This document shows positions 10,606 through 20,400 of a DNA stretch of 64,000 nt, piece by piece. The notes beneath the pieces were generated by a model. The model was not told the DNA's origin and did no database searches. It saw only the letters and a list, made by a program, of their open reading frames with translations. Both the position numbers and the translations under genes were made by a program. This stretch comes from Semisulcospira habei (lineage: Eukaryota; Mollusca; Gastropoda; Semisulcospiridae), in assembly GCA_036245525.1 (NCBI GenBank), contig BTPG01000007.1, positions 166,928,976-166,992,975 of the forward strand. The letters are read 5' to 3'. How positions within the stretch are numbered: position 1 is the stretch's first letter; every line of letters starts with the position of its first letter.

Positions 10606-10816
10606 ACCCATTCAGCCCGACGCACGTATTTCCCACATTTTGGAAGTGTTACTGAACGACTATGCACCAGTTGCAGAAGATGGATCGACCATGATAATTC
10701 AAGGGCAGTGCCAGATTAGATTGGCGCCGACAGGCGCCAAGCTAATCTGGCACTACCCTTGAATTATCATGGTCGACCCATCTCCTACTGTAGTGCGTCA
10801 GGGCTGAATGGGTTAA
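10603..10816. mobile_element. Pal-A MITE (CATTCAGCCC type)
   Basis: It abuts the preceding MITE: the shared GTTGACCC is the end of one and the start of the next. Left flank has CGACTATGCACCAGTTGCAG. The right end is GTGCGTCAGGGCTGAATGGG then TTAA. Arms are CAAGGGCAGTGCCAGATTAG against CTAATCTGGCACTACCCTTG. Confidence 0.85.
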
Positions 10817-11204
10817 CAGAATTATCACTGACTTCCCATCTTTCCACACATATGGTGTGATACAGAATCACTGGGCTGTTTCGGATTTTCGGATAAAAAC
10901 CGATTCAAGCAGCCTACTGGATACAAACCAGGTCACACTCTACAGACCCGCCTCTGTATCGCAAAACCAGGTCATAATTATAACGATTTGTTCATTCTAG
11001 CAACGATCGGCGCGCCTTTAAGTGCAACGCTAGAACAAAGAAATTATTTATACCAACAGTTCACACCGGCACTATCTTAAGATAATTGCATTGATTTGAC
11101 GATACCAGTCAGCCTCAGTATTACGCGCATCAGAATATCGCGAAATCGGATATAACGCGGTCAGGTCTGTGGCTCAGAATTAAAGCCGATATCCAATGAG
11201 CGAA
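10817..11204. other. Intergenic, nothing recognised
   Basis: No gene or repeat could be supported in this stretch. Confidence 0.45.
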
Positions 11205-11290
11205 AGTCCCCTGGCCGACTCCAGCCATAGTTGGCCCGCGCACGGCTGTGCGCGGGCCAACTAAGAATGGAGTCGGCCAGAGGACTGTTT
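11205..11290. mobile_element. Pal-D hairpin
   Basis: AGTCCCCTGGCCGACTCCAG pairs with TGGAGTCGGCCAGAGGACT, and the inner TTGGCCCGCGCAC...GTGCGCGGGCCAA forms a strong GC stem. Related hairpins are at 26517, 35275 and 37715, and weaker ones at 23100, 30700 and 59690. Confidence 0.8.
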
Positions 11291-11340
11291 GCTTAATGTG
11301 TGCTTATTTCTTCATAAGCCTATGAAAGTTTAACACCACA

Positions 11341-11553
11341 TTAACCCTTTTAGCTCCGGATCTCTACAGCAGGAGATGGTTTGACCATGATAATTCAAGG
11401 GTAGTGCCAGATTAGCTTGGCGCCTTCAGGCGCCAAGCTAATCTGGCACTACCCTTGAATCATCATGGTCAAGCCATCTCCTGCAACTGGCACATAATCA
11501 TTAGGCAACACCTCCAACATTTGAGAAATGGGACCTTGGGGCTAAAAGGGTTA
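11341..11553. mobile_element. Pal-A MITE (TTTTAGC type)
   Basis: TTAACCCTTTTAGCTCCGGA at the left and GGGGCTAAAAGGGTTAA at the right. The stem arms CAAGGGTAGTGCCAGATTAG are perfectly complementary. The long flank with CACATAATCATTAGGCAACA is on the right, so it is inverted relative to the copy at 36622. Confidence 0.88.
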
Positions 11554-11869
11554 ACGAGAACGCCAAAAAGCGCTCTGACTACATAATTATGGTTCCCAAG
11601 GGTTGCGATACAGGCAAACCAGACGAGGCGACCACCTGTTTTAGGCAACCACCCGTCTAAGCAGATCACCCATATTTGGTCCCATGGCCTTCTGTCTTTT
11701 CCTTAGGGGACCATGTGTAAGGAGAACACATGTCTAACCTGTGTTATAAGGTCCTGGTACATCAAAGTGGCACAGTCGCAATGCGCCTGAATTGATCAGT
11801 GTTCAGGTGGTACTGCATAGACATATGCCATTCCTGTTGCCCGTACCGCGCCCGTTAGAGCCGTGGACG
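11554..11869. other. Intergenic, nothing recognised
   Basis: No feature supported. The text AAGGTCCTGGTACATCAAAG ... CAGTGTTCAGGTGG weakly resembles 27424-27485. Confidence 0.4.
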
Positions 11870-12081
11870 TTAACTCGTTGTGCCCGAGGTACGAAATACC
11901 CATATTTTGGCGTTATCTTCTGAGGACTGCATTACGATTCAGGAGACAGATCGACCATGATAGTTCAAGGGTGGTGGCAGAATAGCTTGGATGCCATAGG
12001 CGTCCACCTGTTCTGCCATCACCCTTGAACTATCATGGTCGAGCCATACATTGCTGTGGTGTGTCGCGGGTAGAATGAGTT
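11870..12081. mobile_element. Pal-A MITE, TTAACTC type, partly decayed
   Basis: Ends TTAACTCGTTGTGCCCGAGG and CGGGTAGAATGAGTTAA. Outer arms GATCGACCATGATAGTTCAA are intact, while the centre reads CTTGGATGCCATAGGCGTCC instead of GGCGCC. Confidence 0.78.
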
Positions 12082-12289
12082 AAACTCCGAACTAACCAAC
12101 CAACCTGTCCAACACGACCACTTTCTGACAGTCCCTTGCGTGGTCGCCTGTCACAAGTCTAACTCTATCATGAGGCTGACCTGTAGAAGTGAAGCCCCAG
12201 GCCGCACACCGAACAACACTTTCAAGCTTACAATGCCAGTTCCAAGTAGTTCACCTTTTATAATGGTACACTAAGCACTGCTTGCAAGC

Positions 12290-12400
12290 TGGAGATCGAT
12301 CGACCGTGATAGTTCGATGGTAGTGCCAGATTACCTTGGCACCTTTGACATGCGCCAAGCTAATCTAGTACCACTATCAGGCATTGGCTTTTAATGATGT
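12290..12400. mobile_element. Decayed Pal-A hairpin
   Basis: GATCGACCGTGATAGTTCGA then GTAGTGCCAGATTACCTTGG, with the right arm GCGCCAAGCTAATCTAGTAC. The remainder is substituted beyond recognition. Confidence 0.55.
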
Positions 12401-12787
12401 GCTAAATTCTATGAGCTATCATAGTGAATCGAAACTACCGCCAAATGAGCTATCACAGCCGACCCCCAATACTTGGCCCTGGGCGCGAAAGTTAATGAAG
12501 TGACAACAGATTGATGACGTCAACTCTGCAAGGTGTGACTGATAACGTTAAAATTATTATCGAACTATTTGTCACTTTTTCGGGTATAATGAGTGAAGGC
12601 GTGTTGGAGACAGTAATAGTCTTTGCAAAACAGATCCACAGTAATGTATTAACGATGCGTACAGAAGTATACCGTGGGACGCAAAATATCTCTACCATAG
12701 GCGTAATATCATGTTCAGCAAAGATGTTGCAAGAGATTTTGATATCTGTGTGTAAGTCTTTTGTATGTAACCTAAGAGATATATATT

Positions 12788-12920
12788 TAACCCCAAAGCC
12801 TTATAACATGAGACGGATTGACCATGACAATTCAAGGGTAGTGCCAGATTAGCTTGGCGCCTGAAGGCGCCAAGCTAATCTGGCACTACCCTTGAATTAT
12901 CATAGTCAATCAATCTCCTG
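12788..12920. mobile_element. Pal-A MITE, right end lost
   Basis: The left end TTAACCCCAAAGCC precedes a perfect hairpin with arms CAATTCAAGGGTAGTGCCAG and complement. The right side stops at CAATCTCCTGCAACTGCA and runs into an A-rich tract. Confidence 0.7.
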
Positions 12921-13558
12921 CAACTGCAAAAAAAAGAAAAAAACGAACAAACAGGAAAAACAACTGTTGTATTGTTCAGTTGTGGCGACCATTGACATAA
13001 CCTGTATCATTATTTCGGCACACACAATACTTCCAAGTGCTTCTTTTTTCTTGCAATTCGTGGAACGAAAAAAAAAAATCTTGCTATTATATAAATATGT
13101 CTCTAAGTGTAATGTCTTGTGCACCGCATGGCGGTGAAACGCCACTCAACACTAATTTACAACATGCTCCCTTAAATATCCAACATCATCGAAATGCCGG
13201 GAAAGAAAGAAAACCACAGACAGTCCGAACACGTACGCACAACTCCTAAGAAGTCTCTTCTACTACATTATCTAAAATCGTTCATCAATGCACTTACAAT
13301 GCAATACAGGCAATGTAGCGGCTAGTCAATAAACTGCGAGTATAAATAAATGTATATTATATATAAAGAGATAGGTAACACTTTCCCTTACCACCACCCC
13401 CACCCCCACCCCCCTCGCCTGTTCTGTGTAGATCACTCCGCTCTAACAAAAGGCGGATACACAAACATCATAATTATATCTGACGGCCTGTTCCTAAATC
13501 CTCAGTTCAATGTTCAACCAAAGCTACGTCCTGATTAAGTGTTCCTTGATGTAGGCAT
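12921..13558. other. Intergenic, nothing recognised
   Basis: A-rich runs and a CCCCCA-rich tract near 13390-13412. No gene supported. Confidence 0.45.
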
Positions 13559-13694
13559 TTTAACCCTTTGGCTGTCGGTAATGCTTTTTGTCGAGGTGAT
13601 TCCTGAAGGAATCACGTCGACAAAAAGCGCTACCGACAGCTAAAAGGGTTGGAATCACCTGGACAAAAACCGCTACCGACCTGCCAAAGGGTTA
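13559..13694. mobile_element. Pal-C MITE with duplicated right arm
   Basis: TTAACCCTTTGGCTGTCGGT opens the element, and CAAAAAGCGCTACCGACAGC followed by AAAAGGGTT closes the first palindrome. A second right-arm copy (GACAAAAACCGCTACCGACC ... AAAGGGTTA) follows immediately, so the right half appears twice. Confidence 0.75.
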
Positions 13695-14126
13695 CTGAAG
13701 CAATGTAAATCCAACATCATCCCGGCAAAGCTGTTACCATTTCCTGTGCGTCCAACCAGTCTTATTTAAGTCAAATGAAACGGAAAATAACATTCAGAAC
13801 TAAAGTATAAACTAAAATGCGAAATAATCTGTCTGTAACATCATAGCAGTTTTAAGAATGATAGTGATGGAGTGCCATGGTTCTGAAAACAGTACCGGTG
13901 GCTGCACGCACAAGGAGGTTAATAATAAGATATCAACAAAAGCTGTCGCCACTTCCTGCACTATCAGAAACATTGCTAACCCTTTCGCTCCCAAGCGCTG
14001 AATGACTTCAATTCTGTAGAAAGAGTAAAAGGGTAAAATCAACTAAATTCTTTGGGCTATAAAGTGACAATACAACGCAAGGCCACATACGTAGACTGTT
14101 CTATTCAGTCAATTATAATATAAACT
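13695..14126. other. Intergenic, nothing recognised
   Basis: No gene supported. A short Pal-N-like half (ACAGTACCGGTGGCTGCACG ... AGGAGGTTAA) lies at 13888-13923. Confidence 0.45.
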
Positions 14127-14357
14127 AATCCTTTTACTGCCAAATTTATACATCGTGTTTTTGAAATCACTGTTAATTCAACTCAAATCGAAAAGCGTTT
14201 GTTAATTCCAGACAAAGAAAAGTCAGACGTCGACGGAACATGGATACAAATAAGTGTCAGCAAGAGGCATAGATCCTCATGAGCCCCGGCAACTGCGGGG
14301 GCTCATGAGGATCTATTCCTTTTGCAGTTGGATGGTGTTCACCATTCTTCAGCAGTG
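14127..14357. mobile_element. Pal-B palindromic MITE
   Basis: It includes the long flank GTGTTTTTGAAATCACTGTT and the hairpin at about 14259-14326 (CAGCAAGAGGCATAGATCCT with a decayed right arm ATCTATTCCTTTTGCAG). The right end is TTCAGCAGTGCAGGGAC. Confidence 0.72.
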
Positions 14358-14454
14358 CAGGGACAAAGGTGGACTATTCAACGTGTGCGCCACATGGCGT
14401 TTCGTGCTGAATAATAACCCGTCAGTGCCGACAAAATCTGACCACCACTCAACT

Positions 14455-14521
14455 GCAAGAGGTATAGATCCTCAAGCGCCCCTGCAGCTGCGGTGGCTCA
14501 TGAGGATCTATGCCTCTCGCT
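14455..14521. mobile_element. Pal-B hairpin core
   Basis: TGCAAGAGGTATAGATCCTC pairs with GAGGATCTATGCCTCTCGC around CCTGCAGCTGCGG. It lies about 200 bp from the previous copy, and the flanking GACACCACTTTGAATCCGTG shows it is inverted relative to that copy. Confidence 0.7.
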
Positions 14522-14994
14522 GACACCACTTTGAATCCGTGTTCCTGGGAAAGCTACGAACATTTTAGTGATGAATTATCTAAGAATGCAGAAACGCAAT
14601 CTGCGTCAAATAGCACAGAACAGGTTAAAAGCCCGCTGGACTGCTTCATCAACTGGTGGCATCTGTTACCACCTAATAGCCTTCATACGGAATATAAAGT
14701 CCTTCTTGCCCTTTCTGACTTTTTATAAAGCCACCGGAGTGAATCTGCGCCGCAAACCATTCATGTCTGTTAGACCTGAAAATGAGATTAACTATGTGCA
14801 AAGGTGTCCACAGCTGCGCCAGTCAGCAGCTGTGTTCAGTTTTATCCCATTCAAACCATTCAGCCCTTACACGAAACTACAAGACATCGATTGGTCTTGA
14901 TCGCTCAACTGTAGTGCCAACGTTAGTGCCTCTGAAATGTCTCATACCAACAGCTTGACAAACACGCACAACCCGTATTCTCTGCTTTTATTAG

Positions 14995-15062
14995 CAAGCG
15001 AAAGCGAGACTCCTCGAGACCTTCACCTCACTGTTAGAGTCGCCGCGACCATAGACCACAAT
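14995..15062. repeat. Repeat K fragment
   Basis: AAGCGAAAGCGAGACTCCTC then GAGACCTTCACCTCACTGTT and GCCGCGACCATAGACCAC. It resembles pieces at 16455-16525, 26868-27160 and 35793-36020. Unknown family. Confidence 0.55.
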
Positions 15063-15429
15063 AACCGGACAAGCATCCCTTTGCCGAGAAACAGACGAAC
15101 CGCAGGCCGAACTCCCGTCGCGCATGCGTCAATTGATTTAGTCAACCTACGCATCCGCTTTTCTTTCCACACACAACAACAATGGAGATCGACACTGTTT
15201 TGCAGGTAAAGAGGAGCAAACATTCCCAAGATTTTCTACCTTGAACACTTATTCAATAAATAGGGGCATACATGGTAGCCTTTTTTTGTTTTGTTTTTTG
15301 ACGGTTTATATTTCGATTGAAGTCTTCCTTTGTGCATTCTATCGTTTATTTGTGTCACACGTGATAGGCTGCTGGAGTCATCTAGTATTAGTTTCACGTT
15401 TACACGAGATGGAAACTGTTGAAATATAA

Positions 15430-15941
15430 CAGGCTAAAAGAACGTGTCGTTGGTGTGCGATGTTTGGCACCATTTTATATACATACTTCACAGCAACGGG
15501 AAATTTCCCACCTTAAAACAACAACACGCAATGAGACAAACGGACCCCAAGTAAAACAAAGGGAGGGAACAAACACAGCAACGAACGAAATATAAATACA
15601 AGGTTAACTCCCCCACTAATAACAAACGCACAAAACACCAACAGTGCTACATGCAGCCCCTGACAACGCAATGAACCGGACAACAAAAACCAGTGACAAT
15701 TATTTTTTAAAAAAAAAATAAATAAATAAATAAAAACACGAACAATCACAAGTGTGGTTAGGTGGGTCCGCTGACGAAAGCAGTACCTAGCTTATTGCAA
15801 GCGAAAATGTGCTCGAAATACACAAAGGGAATGAAGTGACGTAACAAAATCTAGACCTGGGTCATAAAACCTTGTGTATACGGCCAAGCCAGAACAAACA
15901 GGCTAAAAGAACGTGTCGTTGGTGTGCGATGTTTGGCACCA
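15430..15941. repeat. 43-bp direct repeats 469 bp apart
   Basis: The sequence beginning CAGGCTAAAAGAACGTGTCG and ending TGTTTGGCACCA occurs at 15430-15472 and again at 15899-15941 with no mismatch. The intervening DNA has no recognised gene; it contains an A/T-rich tract near 15703-15735. The pair may be a segmental repeat or the ends of a small unknown insertion. Confidence 0.75.
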
Positions 15942-16025
15942 GTTTATACACACACGAGTCCCGAATAAATCGCAGGATAAAACTTTTGTGAATAGTGAAT
16001 TGAACTTAATATGATTAGAACGAGC

Positions 16026-16263
16026 TTATATTCTAGGTAAATAATACTTATCCAACTTCACGCATTCCTGTCGAAAGTGTCTAGAACAAATCTTTGCAGT
16101 GTCTTTGTTAAAATTGCTAGTGTCTGCACGATTCACGGCGTGAACAAGCTCTCTCTCCCACGTCAAGTCCTTTGGTTGGCGAATGGAGAAAAACGACAGC
16201 CCCTTGTGCTTTCCGACCGTTGCATGCACCACAACCCACAATCGTACAACTTGCACCAGGCAT
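16026..16263 (-). pseudogene. THAP zinc-finger exon with one frame shift
   Basis: The minus-strand ATG at 16263 starts MPGASCTIVGC, with the first Cys pair of a C2CH THAP finger (Cys6 and Cys11). After about 18 residues the frame changes at CGGAAAGCAC. Reading one base further on continues KHKGLSFFSIRQPKDLTWER and later ICSRHF, giving the second Cys-x2-His pair, the conserved Trp, and a C-terminal YYLPRI box. One surplus A in the AAA run would explain the shift. THAP domains bind DNA in regulators and in P-element-type transposases. It could be a first exon of a host gene with a sequencing error, or a dead copy. No downstream exon was identified. Confidence 0.82.
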
Positions 16264-16865
16264 AATGCAAGACAAAAGACACTTTACAAACTGCACCACA
16301 AACCAAAATCATAGATAACTAAAAACATTCCACGTGAAAAGCTCTCCGATGTACTGAACCGGAATAATGAGTTGACTGATGCACAAGAATAGTTGCGCGA
16401 CGAGTGCAGAGACCGGAAGCAGGAGAGAGAGCGGTCCGGTTATTTATGGTCTATGCCGCGACCTGCAACATTCCTCTGACGTCATTCTTTGCAGTTTTCT
16501 TCATTTCTTGCCCCAAAATGCGACATTACCCTTGAAGATTCACAGGCAGGGTAATGATGACATCTAATAGTTTTTCAAAGACATCTTTCCTACGCGTATC
16601 ACGTTTTGGCGTCACCAGTGAAAGTATTAACCCTTTGGCTGTCGATAGCGATTTTTGGCCAAAGGGTCAAAAGTAAAAACAACCCATCGCGGATTCAAAC
16701 GTCTGTAAATTTGTGCAAAAAAAAAAAAAAAGAAAAAAAAAGAAAAAGAAAAAGAACAAGACAGAAATACACATACAGATACACGTATTTCTCTTCAAAA
16801 TAATCCCCAGAAACGGCTAGAAGAAAGGGGGAAACTATGAGAATTTCTGTAACTGTTATACAGAA
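16264..16865. other. Upstream of the THAP exon; repeat remnants
   Basis: No gene recognised. A repeat K piece is at 16455-16525 (GCCGCGACCTGCAACATTCC, GACGTCATTCTTTGCAG), and a half Pal-C (AACCCTTTGGCTGTCGATAG) at 16629-16665. An A-rich simple tract spans 16717-16757. The promoter of the THAP exon would lie here, but no box stands out. Confidence 0.5.
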
Positions 16866-17085
16866 TTAACTCACTCAGCCCACGGCCGTATTTCCCGGCC
16901 CAAGTTTTGGAGGCGTCGTCTAATGACTATGCACCCGTTGCAGGAGATGGATCGACCATGATAATTGAAGGGCAGTACCAGATTAGCTTGGCGCCGATAG
17001 GCGCCAAGCTAATCTCGCACTGCCCTTGAATTATCATGGTCGACCCATCTCCTGCTGTAGTGCGTCAGGTCTGAATGGGCTATAG
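16866..17085. mobile_element. Pal-A MITE (CACTCAGCCC type)
   Basis: The left end is TTAACTCACTCAGCCCACGG. The long flank CTAATGACTATGCACCCGTT comes next, then the hairpin with arms AATTGAAGGGCAGTACCAGA and complement around GGCGCCGATAGGCGCC, then GTGCGTCAGGTCTGAATGGG. The terminal TTAA on the right has decayed to GCTA. Confidence 0.82.
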
Positions 17086-17446
17086 CAGAAATAGCAGTCT
17101 TTTTCCCCTACAATGCCGTACACGTCAGTTAAAGTCACATTCGTGGAGTAACGCCGTGACCGAGGATATCAGTGCGAGGAAGGGAAATGTGCAAATCTTT
17201 AATATCAGCAAGAGGCGTAGATTCTCATCAGCGCCCACCGTCACGCAAAGGGTTAAACGATGACAGTCAGAAACCAAAGATTTTTTGTTCAGCACCAATA
17301 AACAAAAAAGTAAACAAGACGACGATGTGCATGATGACACTGAAGATAGTGAATATTTCATTCTCATCATCATTATCATCGCCATCGTCATCATCATCAA
17401 ACAAGCAATCAAACAAAACAGACCCACCCAGAATTATTTGACGTAC
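17086..17446. other. Probable intron 3' of the large exon
   Basis: It follows the splice donor of the large minus-strand exon. It holds a Pal-B fragment (CAGCAAGAGGCGTAGATTCT, 17204-17225) and a TCATCATCATT-type simple repeat near 17362-17399. No continuing exon of the gene could be identified. Confidence 0.5.
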
Positions 17447-20400
17447 CTGATTCCTCCCCTTCGGCCTGGTTGGACTCGCCGACTGGTTCTCTGTCAGGGG
17501 CAACGTCATTGACAGCCTTCTTCGGTCTCCGACCTTGACCTCGGCGACTCCCTCGAATGTGACCTCTTCTTCTTCGCCTACTGACCCCGCCAGATCTGAC
17601 CTTGACTTCTGATCCTGACTTGTCCTTTTCGAGCCCAGACTCGGTGGTCACTTTGGAGCTGATGGTGTCGGCTTTATCTGAATCTTTTGATCTTGACCTT
17701 GAAGGGTGAAGGTCGGAAATGAGTTCTGTTTTTCTACGATGTCCATTTTCGGTCTGCAAACTCAGCTTGTGAATGGCGTTTTTGATCAGGGCGGCAGTGG
17801 CTGGGCTTATTTTGGGAGACTCTGTGATGGGCGTTCGTTGCTTGGCTGGTGGTGAGCCAGAAACTGTTTTAATCGGGGTTTCATCCAGAGGATTTCTTGC
17901 CCCTCTGGAGCGTTTGGTGACGCTCTGATTTCTCTTCTTGAACAGAGGATGCCTCTGTGTTCCCTTCCTGGGTTTCTTTGCAGACAGTTCCACATAAGCC
18001 ACTGGTTCTGAGATGCGTGCTCGTTTTGGATACTGCTTCATTGGCACAGTCTCGGGTGTTGATTTTGTAATTTTACTCAGGTCACTCTGAATCTCGCTTC
18101 GTTTGTCCGTCTTCCGTCTTCTCCTTTTGCTTTTCCTTTCCTTCCTTGGCTTGGTGGCTCTTTTCCTTGCATAGTTATTTTTGGAAGGCGTGACTTCGTT
18201 TTTGTCTGGTTCTGCATCATCACGTGGATAAGGCAGTGTTGCGTCACTGTCATAGGCGTCAGCATCTGCTTGGTCATGGCTTTCTTCGCAGGTATTCGGT
18301 CCGTTTACAGGTGTGACAAAAACTGGGGCAGACGCCACTTCGCCTGCAACTACGGTCTCTGATGCAGAGTGAGGAGGGAACACTGAATTATCGTGATCTG
18401 TGGAGAAGTGTTCTGGCTCAAACACAGCATCCTCCGGGCAATCTCGCTCGTTCACGATCTCAAAGATCACCTCCTCTCCATCCCCTTCTTCTCCTTCATG
18501 CTGGTGACTGACCTCCACCTCAGCGCCTACGTTAACCTGCTGGGTCTCCATGAAGCACAGTTCAGGAACCGCTAGAGCAACTAAATCGATGTCATGGTAT
18601 TCAATGTGCCTTTCCCGGTCAGTTCCATCCGAAACGCTGCGGAAAGTCGCACGGTTCCGCTGGCCAGTGAAACCGCACGACTTTCCGTAACTTGTCGCAG
18701 AGGAACCAGCGGAACAGTGCGCATCTGCGCAGCGAACCGCAAGAGATGTGGGCGAGGTCTGCCTGTGCCTTGCTGCATAAGCGTTGATGAAAAGAATGCC
18801 GGAGACAGGGTGGTGACCCTGGTGAGAGAGGCAGTCAAAAGGCTTACGGTACGCGCTGTGAGGCCTCTCCACTTCTCGTTCGTCTGTCCACAGAGTCACG
18901 GGCGCTTCTCTTACAGCGTGTGCTGGTTCAATCCAGAGAGGAGGAGGAAGTGAAGCTACAAATGAAACATCGCCTCCTTGGCAGCAGCCTGATTGCTTGT
19001 GTTGGCGAGACGCGCCTTGGTCGTAATACGATTTTCGCATCACCTCCATGTCACTTTCCACTACTACTTTCTCCTCTCGGTGCGGTATGACGAATGCAGG
19101 TGACGTCTTTTCGATGCAGGAGATGACACAATCGCTACCTACGCGAACGCCTTCCACAAGGGATGACGTCATTACTTCAGTGATGGGAATAGCTATGTCC
19201 AGCGTGGAACAGTTGTTTGGGAGACCTCCAGCAAATTGAGAAGGGACGCTTTCGTATGGAAATTTCGAGGGTGATTCCACAACGGTATTATTGACATTGT
19301 CTGAAACTACGCGGAAGTGGCTTTCAGGATCAGCGCGGCACGCGGTAGTTGTAAGGACGGGGTTCGCTGTTTTAGGTAAGGAGAGATCAGAAGCCAGTGT
19401 ACAAAAAGGCGAAAAAGCCTCTTCTTTCTTTCTGATTAAAACATCGTCGGAGAACCCAGGGTATACAGTCACGTGCACTTGCAAAGCTTGTGAAGTGCTA
19501 TCCGCAGAACCAACATCTGCCCGCACAACGCTGTCTGTCTGCGCACTTATCTCCGTAAGTGCGCTAACAGACATAGCTGAAGGTGCGCTTCCCGTGCAAG
19601 AAGACCCCATGTCCGCACTAACAGAGCTGTTTTCACTGACATACTCTTTGTTCCTTGGTCTTTTACCATGCACCCCTCTATTCACTCCGAGAGAAACAGC
19701 ATGTGTTGCAGTTGGTCCATTCTGATCGTTTCGATCGCTCTCTACTTGAGACTTCACCAGACGATGCGCAGGAGCTACACCAAATGACACAGACACAGCG
19801 CTCTTACCGGTCACGACAGAAACAGAAGGAACACCGTGCACAGTTTTCTGACTTTGGGTCCTACTGCTGACAGTGGAGCTAGTCCTCGTGTGATCTGTTC
19901 TTACATAAGAGATATATTTAGTATTGACAGCAGAACTGACCACCACGCATTCTGTTCTTGAGCTAGCACCGTTCTGTCCACCCTCACTCTTTGCACCAGT
20001 CCTGCGCGTGTGAGAATCGGAAGGCACTGTAGAGAGAGTGGTGTCAGTGGTACGGCTAGCGGCCGCGCTCACATGCGCAGAAGGCAAGCCGTAAGACACG
20101 GGTGCACTAGTGCTGAATGCCATAGCGTTTGAAGCAGTTTCGGTGTGGCTTGAACACCTGGTAGGCTGCCGATCCTGGACTTTGTCTTTTTGGTGGATTT
20201 TTGAGGGGCGGAAAGGTAGTTCGGCTGAGACTGAACTGTCCGACTCATCATCCTCCGACTGAATGGACGGTGGCCATTTCTCAACACGAGAATTGTCCGA
20301 CGCGTGTTTGGAATGACCGTGCGCATCCTGTTCATGTTTCGCGCTCGGTTGCTTTTCAATCCCACAATCAAAAATGGCGTCTGGAAAGTTTTCCCAACCG

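Noticed and set aside
14568..14900. 110-codon frame as a gene
   Set aside because: No recognisable motif and it overlaps two other frames; adjacent to Pal-B decay.
18594..19725. Plus-strand open frames within the large exon
   Set aside because: Antisense to a 1,464-codon minus-strand frame; composition mirrors it.
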